DNA of 58,471 nt. Source: UBA9647 sp049522195. GTDB lineage: Bacteria; Bacteroidota; Ignavibacteria; UBA10030. The stretch is taken from contig JBEKOB010000019.1 in NCBI GenBank assembly GCA_049522195.1, forward strand, positions 1 to 58,471. The letters run 5' to 3'. Every line of letters begins with the position of its first letter. Positions within the stretch are counted from its first letter, which is position 1. Below are positions 1 to 7,230 of this stretch, piece by piece. Position numbers and translations under genes: made by a program. A model generated the notes under the pieces. It saw only the letters and a list, made by a program, of their open reading frames with translations, was not told where the DNA came from and did no database searches.

Positions 1-174
1 TTCGATCGCCTTCTTTGCTGCTTCTTTGACGTGGAACGGTGTAGGAAAATCGGGCTCTCCCGCAGTCAGCGTCACAACATCGACCCCTTCAGCATAAAGC
101 TTTTTTGCGAGGGCTGTCAGGGCCAGCGTTTGCGATGCTTCAGTTTTGTCGACAACCCGGGAGAGGGACTTCAA
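1..174 (-). CDS. Class I/II aminotransferase, N-terminal part only (cut by window edge)
   Basis: This is the first 58 codons of a PLP-dependent aminotransferase of the aspartate aminotransferase type; the rest lies beyond position 1. The translation begins MKSLSRVVDKTEASQTLALT and contains LTAGEPDFPTP, the conserved N-terminal substrate-gate motif of AspC/PatA-like enzymes. The inferred start is a TTG at 174-172, placed directly after the coaD stop codon (177-175), with an AAGGAAG-type ribosome site inside the last codons of coaD. It is therefore probably translationally coupled to coaD. The family is clear; substrate specificity cannot be judged from this fragment. Confidence 0.8.
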   Translation of the reverse strand, partial: MKSLSRVVDKTEASQTLALTALAKKLYAEGVDVVTLTAGEPDFPTPFHVKEAAKKAIE

Positions 175-681
175 CTATCGTTTCTTCCTTTTGGTGGTCC
201 TGTGTTTGTGGAGTTTCTCTTCGAGCGCGCTGAGGACGTGTGGCGGAACAAATTCCCGAATATCCCCCTCATGCCCGGCAATCTCGCGAACAATGCTCGA
301 GTTGAGATACGTGTATCGCTCGTTCGGCATCAGGAAGACCGTAACCAGGTCCTCGTCGAGCTTCCTGTTCATGAGCGCCATCTGAAGCTCGTACTCAAAG
401 TCCGAGATTGCACGCAGTCCCCGCACGACGGCGGTGGCCTTCTTCTGGTGTGCGTATTCAACCAGCAGGCCGTCAAAGGAGTCAATTTCGACCCCTTTGA
501 GATGCTTGACCGACTCCTTGATCATCGCCAGCCGTTCCTCTTCTGAAAACAAAGGATTCTTAGCAGAGTTCCGGGCGATGGTGATAATCACCCTGTCGAA
601 GAGCTTCAGCGCCCGCTCGATAATGTCCAGATGGCCGTTGGTGATTGGGTCGAAGGTGCCGGGGTAGATGGCTGTTCTCAT
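175..681 (-). CDS. coaD: Phosphopantetheine adenylyltransferase
   Basis: CoaD transfers AMP from ATP to 4'-phosphopantetheine, the penultimate step of coenzyme A synthesis in the cytosol. The product of 168 residues matches the usual 155-170. It starts MRTAIYPGTFDPITNGH, with the nucleotidyltransferase TxGH motif (TNGH) near residue 15 and the family segment AVVRGLRAISDFEYE in the middle. I chose the ATG at 681 rather than in-frame codons up to 717 because it begins at the conserved N-terminus and has GAGGAA seven bases upstream. The C-terminal basic tail (KHRTTKRKKR) is unremarkable. It lies downstream of rsmD across a repeat-rich spacer and abuts the next aminotransferase gene. Confidence 0.97.
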   Translation of the reverse strand: MRTAIYPGTFDPITNGHLDIIERALKLFDRVIITIARNSAKNPLFSEEERLAMIKESVKHLKGVEIDSFDGLLVEYAHQKKATAVVRGLRAISDFEYELQMALMNRKLDEDLVTVFLMPNERYTYLNSSIVREIAGHEGDIREFVPPHVLSALEEKLHKHRTTKRKKR

Positions 682-702
682 GGGGGTTCCTCGCATCAAA
701 TG

Positions 703-758
703 GTCAATTGTGAACAATCAATTGACGATTGTCAATTGACCGTTGACCATTCACAATT
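703..758. repeat. Heptameric degenerate tandem repeat, array A
   Basis: Eight consecutive 7-bp units fill this stretch without slippage: GTCAATT, GTGAACA, ATCAATT, GACGATT, GTCAATT, GACCGTT, GACCATT, CACAATT. Most units end in ATT or GTT. The array lies between coaD and rsmD, starting about 20 bp upstream of the coaD start codon. See the finding on heptad arrays. Confidence 0.7.
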
Positions 759-775
759 AAACCAGTTCTCTGGTT

Positions 776-803
776 GAAATCCGAAGCACGAAATTCGAAA
801 TCC
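776..803. repeat. Heptameric degenerate tandem repeat, array B
   Basis: Four phased 7-bp units, GAAATCC, GAAGCAC, GAAATTC, GAAATCC, lie in the same coaD-rsmD spacer as array A but with a different unit sequence. The shared property is the 7-bp period. Confidence 0.6.
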
Positions 804-850
804 TAAGGAAGTATGAAATCAATTGAAACAAAGAACTCAAACCCTGGAAC

Positions 851-871
851 ATCAACAATCGACAATCAAAC
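851..871. repeat. Short heptameric repeat overlapping the rsmD 3' end
   Basis: Three phased units, ATCAACA, ATCGACA, ATCAAAC, run into the last codons of rsmD, whose stop codon is at 866-868. The included 12-mer CAATCGACAATC (856-867) recurs at 42347-42358 and, inverted, at 41907-41918. Confidence 0.5.
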
Positions 872-1423
872 ATGTTTTGACTTGGTCTGCAGTATTAGCA
901 CTGTCGTCTGTCCAAACTGCTTGCGTGTGACGTCATACATTGTGTCCGACACAACCACCTGACTTTCTTTGCTGTGCTCCATCACCACAATGGTTCCCTC
1001 CTTCACGACCGGAGACTCAAAAATTGCAGTCGGAAGCTCTTCAATCCGTTCCAGGCGATAGGGGGGATCGACGAACACGAGATCAAACGCTTTGTGCGTG
1101 TTCTTCAAAAACCAGAACACATCCGCCGTGTATGCCGTGCATTGATCGGCGCAGCCCAGTGTCTCGATATTGGATTCCAGGGAGCGCAGCGATTGCGCTG
1201 CTTTGTCGACAAACGTGACGTGCGAGGCCCCGCGACTGATGGCCTCCAATCCCAGACTTCCGCTTCCGGCGAAGAGATCGAGAACCTCGATACTGTCAAG
1301 TTCCATGCGGTTCGACAGGATGTCGAAGATGGTTTGCTTCGCCCGGTCTGTGGTTGGTCGTACAGAAAGATCGCGGACGGTGGAGAGAGCGCGGCCGCGG
1401 TACTGTCCGGCAATAATCCTCAT
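866..1423 (-). CDS. rsmD: 16S rRNA (guanine(966)-N2)-methyltransferase RsmD
   Basis: RsmD methylates the exocyclic amine of G966 in 16S rRNA using S-adenosylmethionine. The 185-residue product has the family start MRIIAGQYRGR, the RPTTDRAK segment near residues 22-29, the SAM-binding motif LDLFAGSGSLGLEA near 48-61, and the catalytic motif FVDPPY (DPPY type) near residue 117. Length is normal for the family. Its start overlaps the stop of the upstream PilM-like gene by 4 bp (ATGA at 1420-1423), implying translational coupling. Its 3' end runs into a heptamer repeat that supplies the last codons, which might slightly alter the C-terminal tail. Confidence 0.96.
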   Translation of the reverse strand: MRIIAGQYRGRALSTVRDLSVRPTTDRAKQTIFDILSNRMELDSIEVLDLFAGSGSLGLEAISRGASHVTFVDKAAQSLRSLESNIETLGCADQCTAYTADVFWFLKNTHKAFDLVFVDPPYRLERIEELPTAIFESPVVKEGTIVVMEHSKESQVVVSDTMYDVTRKQFGQTTVLILQTKSKHV

Positions 1424-2334
1424 TGAGTTCGCAGAGCAAGTCCGACGGCTGCAGCAAATCGAGAACTATCCTTCACGTACTCCGCATAAAGCTTCTTAGA
1501 AGGAACTAGATTGCGCATGGAGTCGAGGGCCAGAGTGGCGATCCCCGTTTCTTTCTGAATTTGAGTAATTGTGTGGGGAGTGATGTCAAATCCGTAGAGG
1601 ACGATTTTTGTGGGAGGATGGATCCCGTCTTTCTGTTCAAGGTGTTGTTTGTAGGTGAGAACGCTCTTTTTGAGATCATCAGGCACGTCGGCGCAGAATC
1701 CGCGATAATCCGTGTATTGCCCTTGGGACACCAGGCTTGCATCGATGGCTTTGCCGCGGAGCCCGAACAACATGACGTTCTCTTTCAGGACCTCGGGATG
1801 GCAGAAACGGAGCGTCTTCTCCGCACTAAAGTGATCAATATCGATCACATGCACCTGCAGTCGGAGCTCGCTCGCGGCCCGCTTCAGGAATGCGATCAAT
1901 CCTCTCCGGACCGCTACAAGAAATACCGATCTGACATTCTTCTTCGGCCCCGGGATAGGGTAGGCACTGATCATGAAATCCTTGACAGGGACGTTCGGAT
2001 AATATTGTTCGAACTCCCATTGGATGTGGGCATTCAGCTCGTTTCCCTGTAGCGCCGCATCCACGGGAATGACGTTGATCAGGACCGGTTCCGTCGGGAG
2101 AGCAAAGGAGATCATCTTGGAGTGAACCTTGTTCTCCTTCAGCAGCTCTTCGAGTTCATAGATGAACGTGAAAAGCTGGGGATGGTCGGCGGAGAAATTG
2201 CCGTCGTGACTGAAATCGATAGCCGTGCTTCGCTCGGTGAGCGCTGTGACAGTCGTTTTCTTCCCGTGGTCGAGTTCGGCAAGTTGGATCTGCCCTTTGT
2301 AGAGTGATATGCCGACATAGTAAGAGGATCTCAT
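1420..2334 (-). CDS. PilM-like (actin-fold) protein, probable type IV pilus assembly factor
   Basis: This 304-residue protein is not a close match to anything I know by heart, but its layout resembles PilM/GspL-type actin-fold proteins. It begins YYVGISLYKGQIQLAEL (a phosphate-1-like beta hairpin), has an IQWEFEQYYP segment near residue 110 like the WEAEQYIPF of PilM, then FLVAVRRGLIAFLKRA and VIDIDHFSAEKTLRF, which parallel PilM motifs. In pilus systems PilM is a cytoplasmic ATP-binding protein that recruits PilN. No pilN, pilO or pilQ lies nearby; neighbours are comEA-like, rsmD and dnaJ. A GspE/PilB ATPase lies at the far end of the window. The ATG at 2334 has only a weak ribosome site. 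Confidence 0.6.
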   Translation of the reverse strand: MRSSYYVGISLYKGQIQLAELDHGKKTTVTALTERSTAIDFSHDGNFSADHPQLFTFIYELEELLKENKVHSKMISFALPTEPVLINVIPVDAALQGNELNAHIQWEFEQYYPNVPVKDFMISAYPIPGPKKNVRSVFLVAVRRGLIAFLKRAASELRLQVHVIDIDHFSAEKTLRFCHPEVLKENVMLFGLRGKAIDASLVSQGQYTDYRGFCADVPDDLKKSVLTYKQHLEQKDGIHPPTKIVLYGFDITPHTITQIQKETGIATLALDSMRNLVPSKKLYAEYVKDSSRFAAAVGLALRTQ

Positions 2335-2388
2335 AAGTTCACGGTGCCTTTCCCGTTCGCCTTGCGGCGGGTGTTGAGCCCTGTTGGT

Positions 2389-2805
2389 CTATTGAACGGT
2401 GACGTGTGGTTTGAGCTTCTCGAGCTTCTTTTTACTGATCCCTTTTACTTTCTGTAAGTCCTCGATGGATCCGAACTCCCCCTCATTCTCCCTGTAAGAA
2501 ATAATCCTCTCCGCAAGTGTTGCGCCGATGCCCGGGAGCGCAATAAGTTCCTCTTTCGAGGCGGAATTGATATTGACCGTCTCACCGGGCCTCAACTGCT
2601 TTTTCCGTAACGAATCTGTAGCGAGCCTATCCTTAAAAACTGCGAACGAACTGTCAATTGAGCGATAGTCGAACTGGCGCTTTGTCGGAAAGGTGTCCTG
2701 ATACAACCGAATGCCTGCACCGACGATGAGCGTTGCCGAGAGGAACAGCAAGACCCTTTGTTCCGAGCGCGTCAACGCAAGCCAGTTGACGAACCGTTGC
2801 ACCAT
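2389..2805 (-). CDS. ComEA-like helix-hairpin-helix protein
   Basis: The product of 138 residues has one N-terminal transmembrane segment (about residues 17-35, VLLFLSATLIVGAGI), a charged linker, and a C-terminal tandem helix-hairpin-helix domain: GETVNINSASKEELIALPGI, then GATLAERII and FGSIEDLQKVKGISKKKLEKL. This is the ComEA arrangement, in which a membrane-anchored double HhH domain binds incoming DNA during transformation. HhH proteins of this size are also common with no shown competence role. It starts 6 bp after the dnaJ stop and lies 54 bp before the PilM-like gene, so it is probably co-transcribed with the heat-shock genes. A comF gene is present at 44.5 kb. Confidence 0.88.
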   Translation of the reverse strand: MVQRFVNWLALTRSEQRVLLFLSATLIVGAGIRLYQDTFPTKRQFDYRSIDSSFAVFKDRLATDSLRKKQLRPGETVNINSASKEELIALPGIGATLAERIISYRENEGEFGSIEDLQKVKGISKKKLEKLKPHVTVQ

Positions 2806-2811
2806 GTTTAC

Positions 2812-3984
2812 TTACGAAAAGGCGTCCTTCATCTTATCAAAAAACGTCTTTGAATGGCCGTGGCGCTCCTCCTCGTTGGGAGAAATGTGCTCGTTTTCGC
2901 CCAGCTGTTTGAGAAGCTCTTTTTCCTTTGAGTTGAGTTTCGACGGGACCCAGATGCTGATCCGGACAAGCTGGTCGCCCCGGCTGTAGCCGTTGAGGTG
3001 GGGGATCCCTTTGTCACGCATGCGCAGCATACGCCCGGCGGGAGTGCCTGGATCAATGACCAGCTTCGCTTTGCCGGTCAATGTCGGAATTTCGATTTCA
3101 CCTCCGAGAGCCGCCATCGGAAAGCTCACATTAAGGTCATAAATGATGTCGTCGCCGCTCCGGGTGAAGTATTGATGCGGCTGTTCCTCGATAAGAACGA
3201 TCAGATCGCCGGGGGGGCCGCCACGCTGTCCGGCGTTTCCCTGTCCTTGGAGCGGGATGTAATTCCCTTCTGAGACGCCGGCAGGAACACTGACTTTGAT
3301 AGTTGTCTCGCCCGGCATGCGCCCCTCACCGTGACAGCTGGGGCAAGGGTCGTGGACAACACGACCTTCGCCGCCGCATGTTGGACATGTAGTGATGTTC
3401 ACAAACTGTCCAAACATCGAACGGGAAACCTGGCGCAGCTCGCCTGTTCCGCTGCACTGCGGGCAACTCGAAGTCCCAGTACCGGCCTTTGCGCCGGAAC
3501 CGTTACAGACATCGCACTTCTTCTGTTTCTTGACCTTAATCTTTTTCTCAATGCCTGACGCGATTTCTTCGAGTGTCAGCGGTAGCTTCACCTTAAGATC
3601 TGCTCCAGGTGTCCCATGCTGATTGCGCGTCGCGCGTCGTCCTCGGCCGCCTGCACCGAATACCTCATCGAAGATGCCGCCGCCGAATCCTCTTCCGAAA
3701 ATGTCGCCGAATGCCGAAAAGATATCGTTGACGTCGTGGAACTCGTGGGTGTTCATCCCACGTATGCCTTCGTGGCCGAACTGGTCGTACCGCTGGCGTT
3801 TGTCTTTGTCGGACAGGATCTCGTACGCTTCCGCAGCTTCCTTGAATTGTTCTTCCGCTTCTTTGTTGCCGGGATTGCGATCGGGGTGATACTTCAACGC
3901 CATCTGCCGATACGTCTTTTTAATCTCTTCCTGCGACGCATTTCGGGAGACGCCAAGTATTTCGTAATAATCTCGTTTAGCCAT
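2812..3984 (-). CDS. dnaJ: Chaperone protein DnaJ (Hsp40)
   Basis: DnaJ delivers unfolded clients to DnaK and stimulates its ATPase. The 390 residues show the full class A layout: J domain (about 1-70) with the HPD motif (KYHPDRNPGNK), a Gly/Phe-rich linker (GDIFGRGFGGGIFDEVFG), a zinc domain with four CxxCxGxG-type repeats (CDVCNGSG, CPQCSGTG, CPTCGGEG, CPSCHGEG) and the two C-terminal client-binding domains. It follows grpE by 8 bp in the hrcA-grpE-dnaJ order. No dnaK is adjacent, so the partner must be elsewhere in the genome. Confidence 0.98.
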   Translation of the reverse strand: MAKRDYYEILGVSRNASQEEIKKTYRQMALKYHPDRNPGNKEAEEQFKEAAEAYEILSDKDKRQRYDQFGHEGIRGMNTHEFHDVNDIFSAFGDIFGRGFGGGIFDEVFGAGGRGRRATRNQHGTPGADLKVKLPLTLEEIASGIEKKIKVKKQKKCDVCNGSGAKAGTGTSSCPQCSGTGELRQVSRSMFGQFVNITTCPTCGGEGRVVHDPCPSCHGEGRMPGETTIKVSVPAGVSEGNYIPLQGQGNAGQRGGPPGDLIVLIEEQPHQYFTRSGDDIIYDLNVSFPMAALGGEIEIPTLTGKAKLVIDPGTPAGRMLRMRDKGIPHLNGYSRGDQLVRISIWVPSKLNSKEKELLKQLGENEHISPNEEERHGHSKTFFDKMKDAFS

Positions 3985-3992
3985 GCTTCGTC

Positions 3993-4646
3993 TTAGTTCT
4001 CCAGCTTCGTGGGATTGCCGGCATCCTGGGTGGAGGCAGTGGGTGTGCTCTTGGCATCGCGAGCTCCATTATCAGCCGGAGTGGTGGAGACTACGACTTT
4101 TGCATGTCGAAGGACGCGGTCGTCAAGTGAGTACCCTTTTTCGACCACCTCGATGACCACATGAGGTGGAACATCGCTCCGGGGCACCTGGAGGAGAGCG
4201 TCGTGGTAGTGAACGTCAAACTCCTTGCCGAGGGATTCGATTTCCTTGACTCCCTGGACATCGAGGAATTTTACCAGTTTCTGATAAATGAGATTGACTC
4301 CTTTGGCGAAGGCTTCCGACTCACGTTGGTCCTTGCTTGGTTTCAGCGATCGTTCAAAATCATCAATCACGGGAAGGAGGCTTTGTATGATATCAGCCTT
4401 CGCGTATCTCAACGAAGTGGTCGAGTCGTTCTCTACCCGTTTCTTGAAGTTGTCGAACTCAGCGACCTTCCTTAGAAGAAGGTCCTTGTAGTATTCGACC
4501 TGCTTTTCCGCCTCAGCAAGCTTCAGGGCTGTCTCATCGGTCGCCGGAGGTTCCGTTGCTCCCGACACCTTCGGCTCTGCTTCGGTCTGCGGTTGCTGCT
4601 CGTCAAGATTCTTTGTCTCTTCCATTCTCTCCTGGTTCTCGTTCAT
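3993..4646 (-). CDS. grpE: Nucleotide exchange factor GrpE
   Basis: GrpE releases ADP from DnaK and so resets the chaperone cycle. The 217-residue protein has a long acidic, low-complexity N-terminus (about 1-40), a coiled-coil region (LAEAEKQVEYYKDLLLRKVAEFDNFKKR), and the C-terminal beta domain with the family signature VIEVVEKGYSLDDRVLRHAKVVVS near residues 164-187. The extreme C-terminus is Thr/Ala/Asn-rich. The ATG at 4646 has AGGAAG upstream and lies 11 bp after the hrcA stop. It is probably controlled by HrcA as part of the operon. Confidence 0.97.
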   Translation of the reverse strand: MNENQERMEETKNLDEQQPQTEAEPKVSGATEPPATDETALKLAEAEKQVEYYKDLLLRKVAEFDNFKKRVENDSTTSLRYAKADIIQSLLPVIDDFERSLKPSKDQRESEAFAKGVNLIYQKLVKFLDVQGVKEIESLGKEFDVHYHDALLQVPRSDVPPHVVIEVVEKGYSLDDRVLRHAKVVVSTTPADNGARDAKSTPTASTQDAGNPTKLEN

Positions 4647-4657
4647 CGTAAGACTTC

Positions 4658-5704
4658 CTATGCCCTCATCATCTTCGCGACCAGCTTTGCCACTTGATCA
4701 ACAAGGGGGATCATTTTGGCATACTCCATACGCTTGGGCCCAATGATCCCGACTCTTCCTGTGACTCCGTCCAGATCATACACGGCCGAAATGATGCTGT
4801 ATTCTTTCGCCTTGCTTTCCTGATTTTCCGATCCTATCGTGATGGCGAAGTTCTTGTCCATATGCTCGTGTTTTTCGAGCAAGTGGACGATGATATCGTC
4901 ATTCTCGATAAGCTCGATAACGCTCCGAAAGTTCTTCGGATCAATAAACTCAGGTTGGTCGATGATATTCTGCGTACCGGAAATGTGCACCTTTTCCCGA
5001 TCCTTCATATCGTCGAAAAGGTTGTCGACAGAATCGATAAAGAGCCGGATGAGCCCGGTTCGCTCATCCTGCATGTCACGCGTTCGCTCCACAAACGTAT
5101 CCCGGATCTCCCGCAATGTCAGCCCGGCGAGCCGCTCATTGAGGAGGCGGGCAACCTGTTCGAGGTACTCCCGCTTCATTTCGATCCCAACTTCCATCAT
5201 CAGGGTTTTTACCAACCCTGTCCGGATGGAGATGACGACAAGAAGCCTCGAGCTCGAGATGGAGATAAGTTCGAGTTTCTCGAATATCCCGCTGCTGATA
5301 TGAGGTGACGAAACGACACTGAGCTGCCTTGAAATCTTGCTCAGCAATCGAGAGGTCTCCTTCAGGAGGGAGTCGGCGTCAGCAGCATTGTTGAGTTGCT
5401 GCTCAATCTGACGTATTTCGTGCTCGGAAAGTGACTGCGCCTCCATCAGGTAGTCGACGTAATACCTGTAGCCGAGGTCGGTCGGAACCCTGCCGGCCGA
5501 AGTATGAGGATGCGACAAGAATCCCAGCTCTTCGAGGTCGGCCATAACGTTTCGAATCGTTGCCGGGCTCAGCTGGGAATCAAAATGCTTGGAGATGTAC
5601 CGCGAGCCAACTGGAACAGCAGACTGAATGAAATTGAATACGACGTGGTGAAGGATATCCCTCTCCCGCTCGTTCAATGGCTCCGGTTTTCCAGGTGTAA
5701 TCAT
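4658..5704 (-). CDS. hrcA: Heat-inducible transcription repressor HrcA
   Basis: HrcA represses class I heat-shock genes by binding CIRCE operators. The chosen start at 5704 gives 348 residues, the normal family length. The N-terminal winged helix includes LNERERDILHHVVFNFI, SRYISKHFD and SPATIRNVMADLEELGFLSH, followed by the conserved SAGRVPTDLGYRYYVDYLM. The C-terminal part ends with GVIGP-like VGIIGPKRMEYAKMIPLVD. An in-frame extension up to 5788 exists but runs over the promoter at 5730-5758, so I rejected it. It is first in a cluster that continues through grpE and dnaJ to coaD. A degenerate CIRCE-like site overlaps its promoter, suggesting autoregulation. Confidence 0.96.
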   Translation of the reverse strand: MITPGKPEPLNERERDILHHVVFNFIQSAVPVGSRYISKHFDSQLSPATIRNVMADLEELGFLSHPHTSAGRVPTDLGYRYYVDYLMEAQSLSEHEIRQIEQQLNNAADADSLLKETSRLLSKISRQLSVVSSPHISSGIFEKLELISISSSRLLVVISIRTGLVKTLMMEVGIEMKREYLEQVARLLNERLAGLTLREIRDTFVERTRDMQDERTGLIRLFIDSVDNLFDDMKDREKVHISGTQNIIDQPEFIDPKNFRSVIELIENDDIIVHLLEKHEHMDKNFAITIGSENQESKAKEYSIISAVYDLDGVTGRVGIIGPKRMEYAKMIPLVDQVAKLVAKMMRA

Positions 5705-5729
5705 CAAAAAACGCCTATTTTTCCGCTTA

Positions 5730-5758
5730 AAATTAACACTTTTTGCATAGGATGTCAA
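5730..5758 (-). promoter_or_regulatory. Promoter of hrcA-grpE-dnaJ with CIRCE-like inverted repeat
   Basis: On the minus strand a TTGACA box (5758-5753), a 17-bp spacer and TAATTT (5735-5730) lie 25 bp upstream of the hrcA start. The same DNA can be read as TTG-N20-TAATTTTA, the Bacteroidota-type form. Arms TTGACATCC (5758-5750) and AAGTGTTAA (5741-5733) form a 6-of-9 inverted repeat around an 8-bp spacer. The second arm matches the CIRCE half GAGTGCTAA at 7 of 9 positions, so this is a plausible but degenerate HrcA operator. Confidence 0.5.
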
Positions 5759-5988
5759 GGAGGCTATGCACATACCCTGTCCGACCATAGCAACATTATA
5801 AGGCGAATCAGAGTTCTGGAAAAAAAAGAGTTGGCGTATCGTTCGTCACCTGAATTTCTCGTCCAAGAACCTGTCAATTGAGTCAGGGAAGGCGGAGACT
5901 TCACGATCTTTTCAGGTTGGAAGGAGTGAGTCGAGAGTGTGGATATTTCTGCATCCTGCGCTCGATGACTCTCTGCGATGACTCGTTA

Positions 5989-6020
5989 TTTGCACCACCG
6001 GGCAATTCTTGCTATCTTTG
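5989..6020 (+). promoter_or_regulatory. Promoter of carA, Bacteroidota type
   Basis: TTTG (5989-5992), a 20-bp spacer and TATCTTTG (6013-6020) match the Bacteroidota housekeeping promoter (TTTG ... TAnnTTTG) exactly. It lies 42 bp upstream of the inferred carA start. The rest of the 358-bp hrcA-carA interval (5705-6062) holds the divergent hrcA promoter and otherwise nothing I recognise. Confidence 0.65.
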
Positions 6021-6062
6021 CTTCCACAAGGATTTTTCGAATCGGAAATTGAAAGGACATCG

Positions 6063-7205
6063 TTGGTCGCTAAGCTAGCGTTGGAGAATGGGACGGTTTT
6101 CACCGGTGAGAGCTTCGGAGCTTCCTCTGAAGTTACCGGCGAGGTGGTGTTCAATACGAGCATGACGGGATACCAGGAGATTCTGACCGATCCTTCGTAT
6201 GCTGGACAGATCGTGACGATGACCTATCCGCTCATCGGCAACGTGGGCATCAACAGCGAGGATCTCGAATCGGCCAAGCCGCAGGTGGCCGGATTTGTTG
6301 TCAAGGAATACTTTGATTTCTACAGCAATTTCCGCGCAACCGGAAGCCTGGGTGATTGGCTGATCTCCCATAAGATCATCGCCATTCAGGGAATTGATAC
6401 GCGGATGCTGACCAAAATGATCCGAACCGTGGGTGCCCTCCGCGGTGTCCTATCGACCCTTGACCTTGATGACGAAAGCCTGATTGCGAAAGCGAAGCGT
6501 TCCCCTTCGATGAACGGACTTGATCTTGTCAAAGTTGTGACGACCGAGAAGGCGTACGATTGGAGCGAGATTGACCGGACCCCGTTTGCACTCAAGACTC
6601 TCGGAAAGGGAGGAAACGGCCGTGAATGGCGCGTTGTGGTGTACGACTATGGTGTGAAGCGAAACATTTTGCGCCGACTCACGATGTACGGCTGCAAGCT
6701 CACCGTTGTGCCCGCATCATACCCGGCGGAGAAGGTGCTCGAGATGGAGCCGGACGGGATTTTTCTCTCGAATGGGCCTGGAGATCCGGCTGCGGTGCGG
6801 TATGGCATTCAGAATATCAAAAAGATCGTCGGCAAGAAGCCGATCTTTGGTATCTGTCTTGGTCACCAGCTACTTGCGCTGGCGTTGGGAGGGAAGACCT
6901 TCAAGCTGAAGTTTGGCCACCGGGGAGCGAACCATCCGGTCAAGAATCTCCGGACGCAGGGAATTGAAATCACTTCTCAGAACCACGGCTTCGCTGTGGA
7001 TCCCGGATCACTCGATGAGAAAACGATCGAGATCACGCATGTGAATCTGAATGACGAAACCAACGAAGGCCTGCGCCACAAGGAGCTTCCGATCTTCAGT
7101 GTTCAGTACCATCCGGAAGCGTCTCCGGGTCCGCACGACAGCGATTACCTCTTCGAACAATTTATCGAAATGATGGAACGGGAGAGTGTCCCTGCGTCCC
7201 GATGA
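6063..7205 (+). CDS. carA: Carbamoyl-phosphate synthase small (glutaminase) subunit
   Basis: CarA hydrolyses glutamine and passes ammonia to CarB for carbamoyl phosphate, the entry to pyrimidine and arginine synthesis. The 380-residue product has the N-terminal CPSase domain (ALENGTVFTGESFG, GEVVFNTSMTGYQEILTDPSYAGQ) and a C-terminal class I glutamine amidotransferase domain with GICLGHQLLALALGG (nucleophile Cys265) and QYHPEASPGPHD (His/Glu of the triad). I chose a TTG start at 6063 because GAAAGGA lies just upstream and the family N-terminus begins there; an ATG-type extension to 6009 would overlap the promoter. carB is not adjacent: the next gene is on the other strand. Confidence 0.97.
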   Translation: MVAKLALENGTVFTGESFGASSEVTGEVVFNTSMTGYQEILTDPSYAGQIVTMTYPLIGNVGINSEDLESAKPQVAGFVVKEYFDFYSNFRATGSLGDWLISHKIIAIQGIDTRMLTKMIRTVGALRGVLSTLDLDDESLIAKAKRSPSMNGLDLVKVVTTEKAYDWSEIDRTPFALKTLGKGGNGREWRVVVYDYGVKRNILRRLTMYGCKLTVVPASYPAEKVLEMEPDGIFLSNGPGDPAAVRYGIQNIKKIVGKKPIFGICLGHQLLALALGGKTFKLKFGHRGANHPVKNLRTQGIEITSQNHGFAVDPGSLDEKTIEITHVNLNDETNEGLRHKELPIFSVQYHPEASPGPHDSDYLFEQFIEMMERESVPASR

Positions 7206-7230
7206 GTTTAGCCGACGGCGAGCTATCGGC

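Noticed and set aside
7206..7230. Adjacent carB after carA
   Set aside because: The sequence after carA is the 3' end of an opposite-strand peptidase gene; carB is not in this window.
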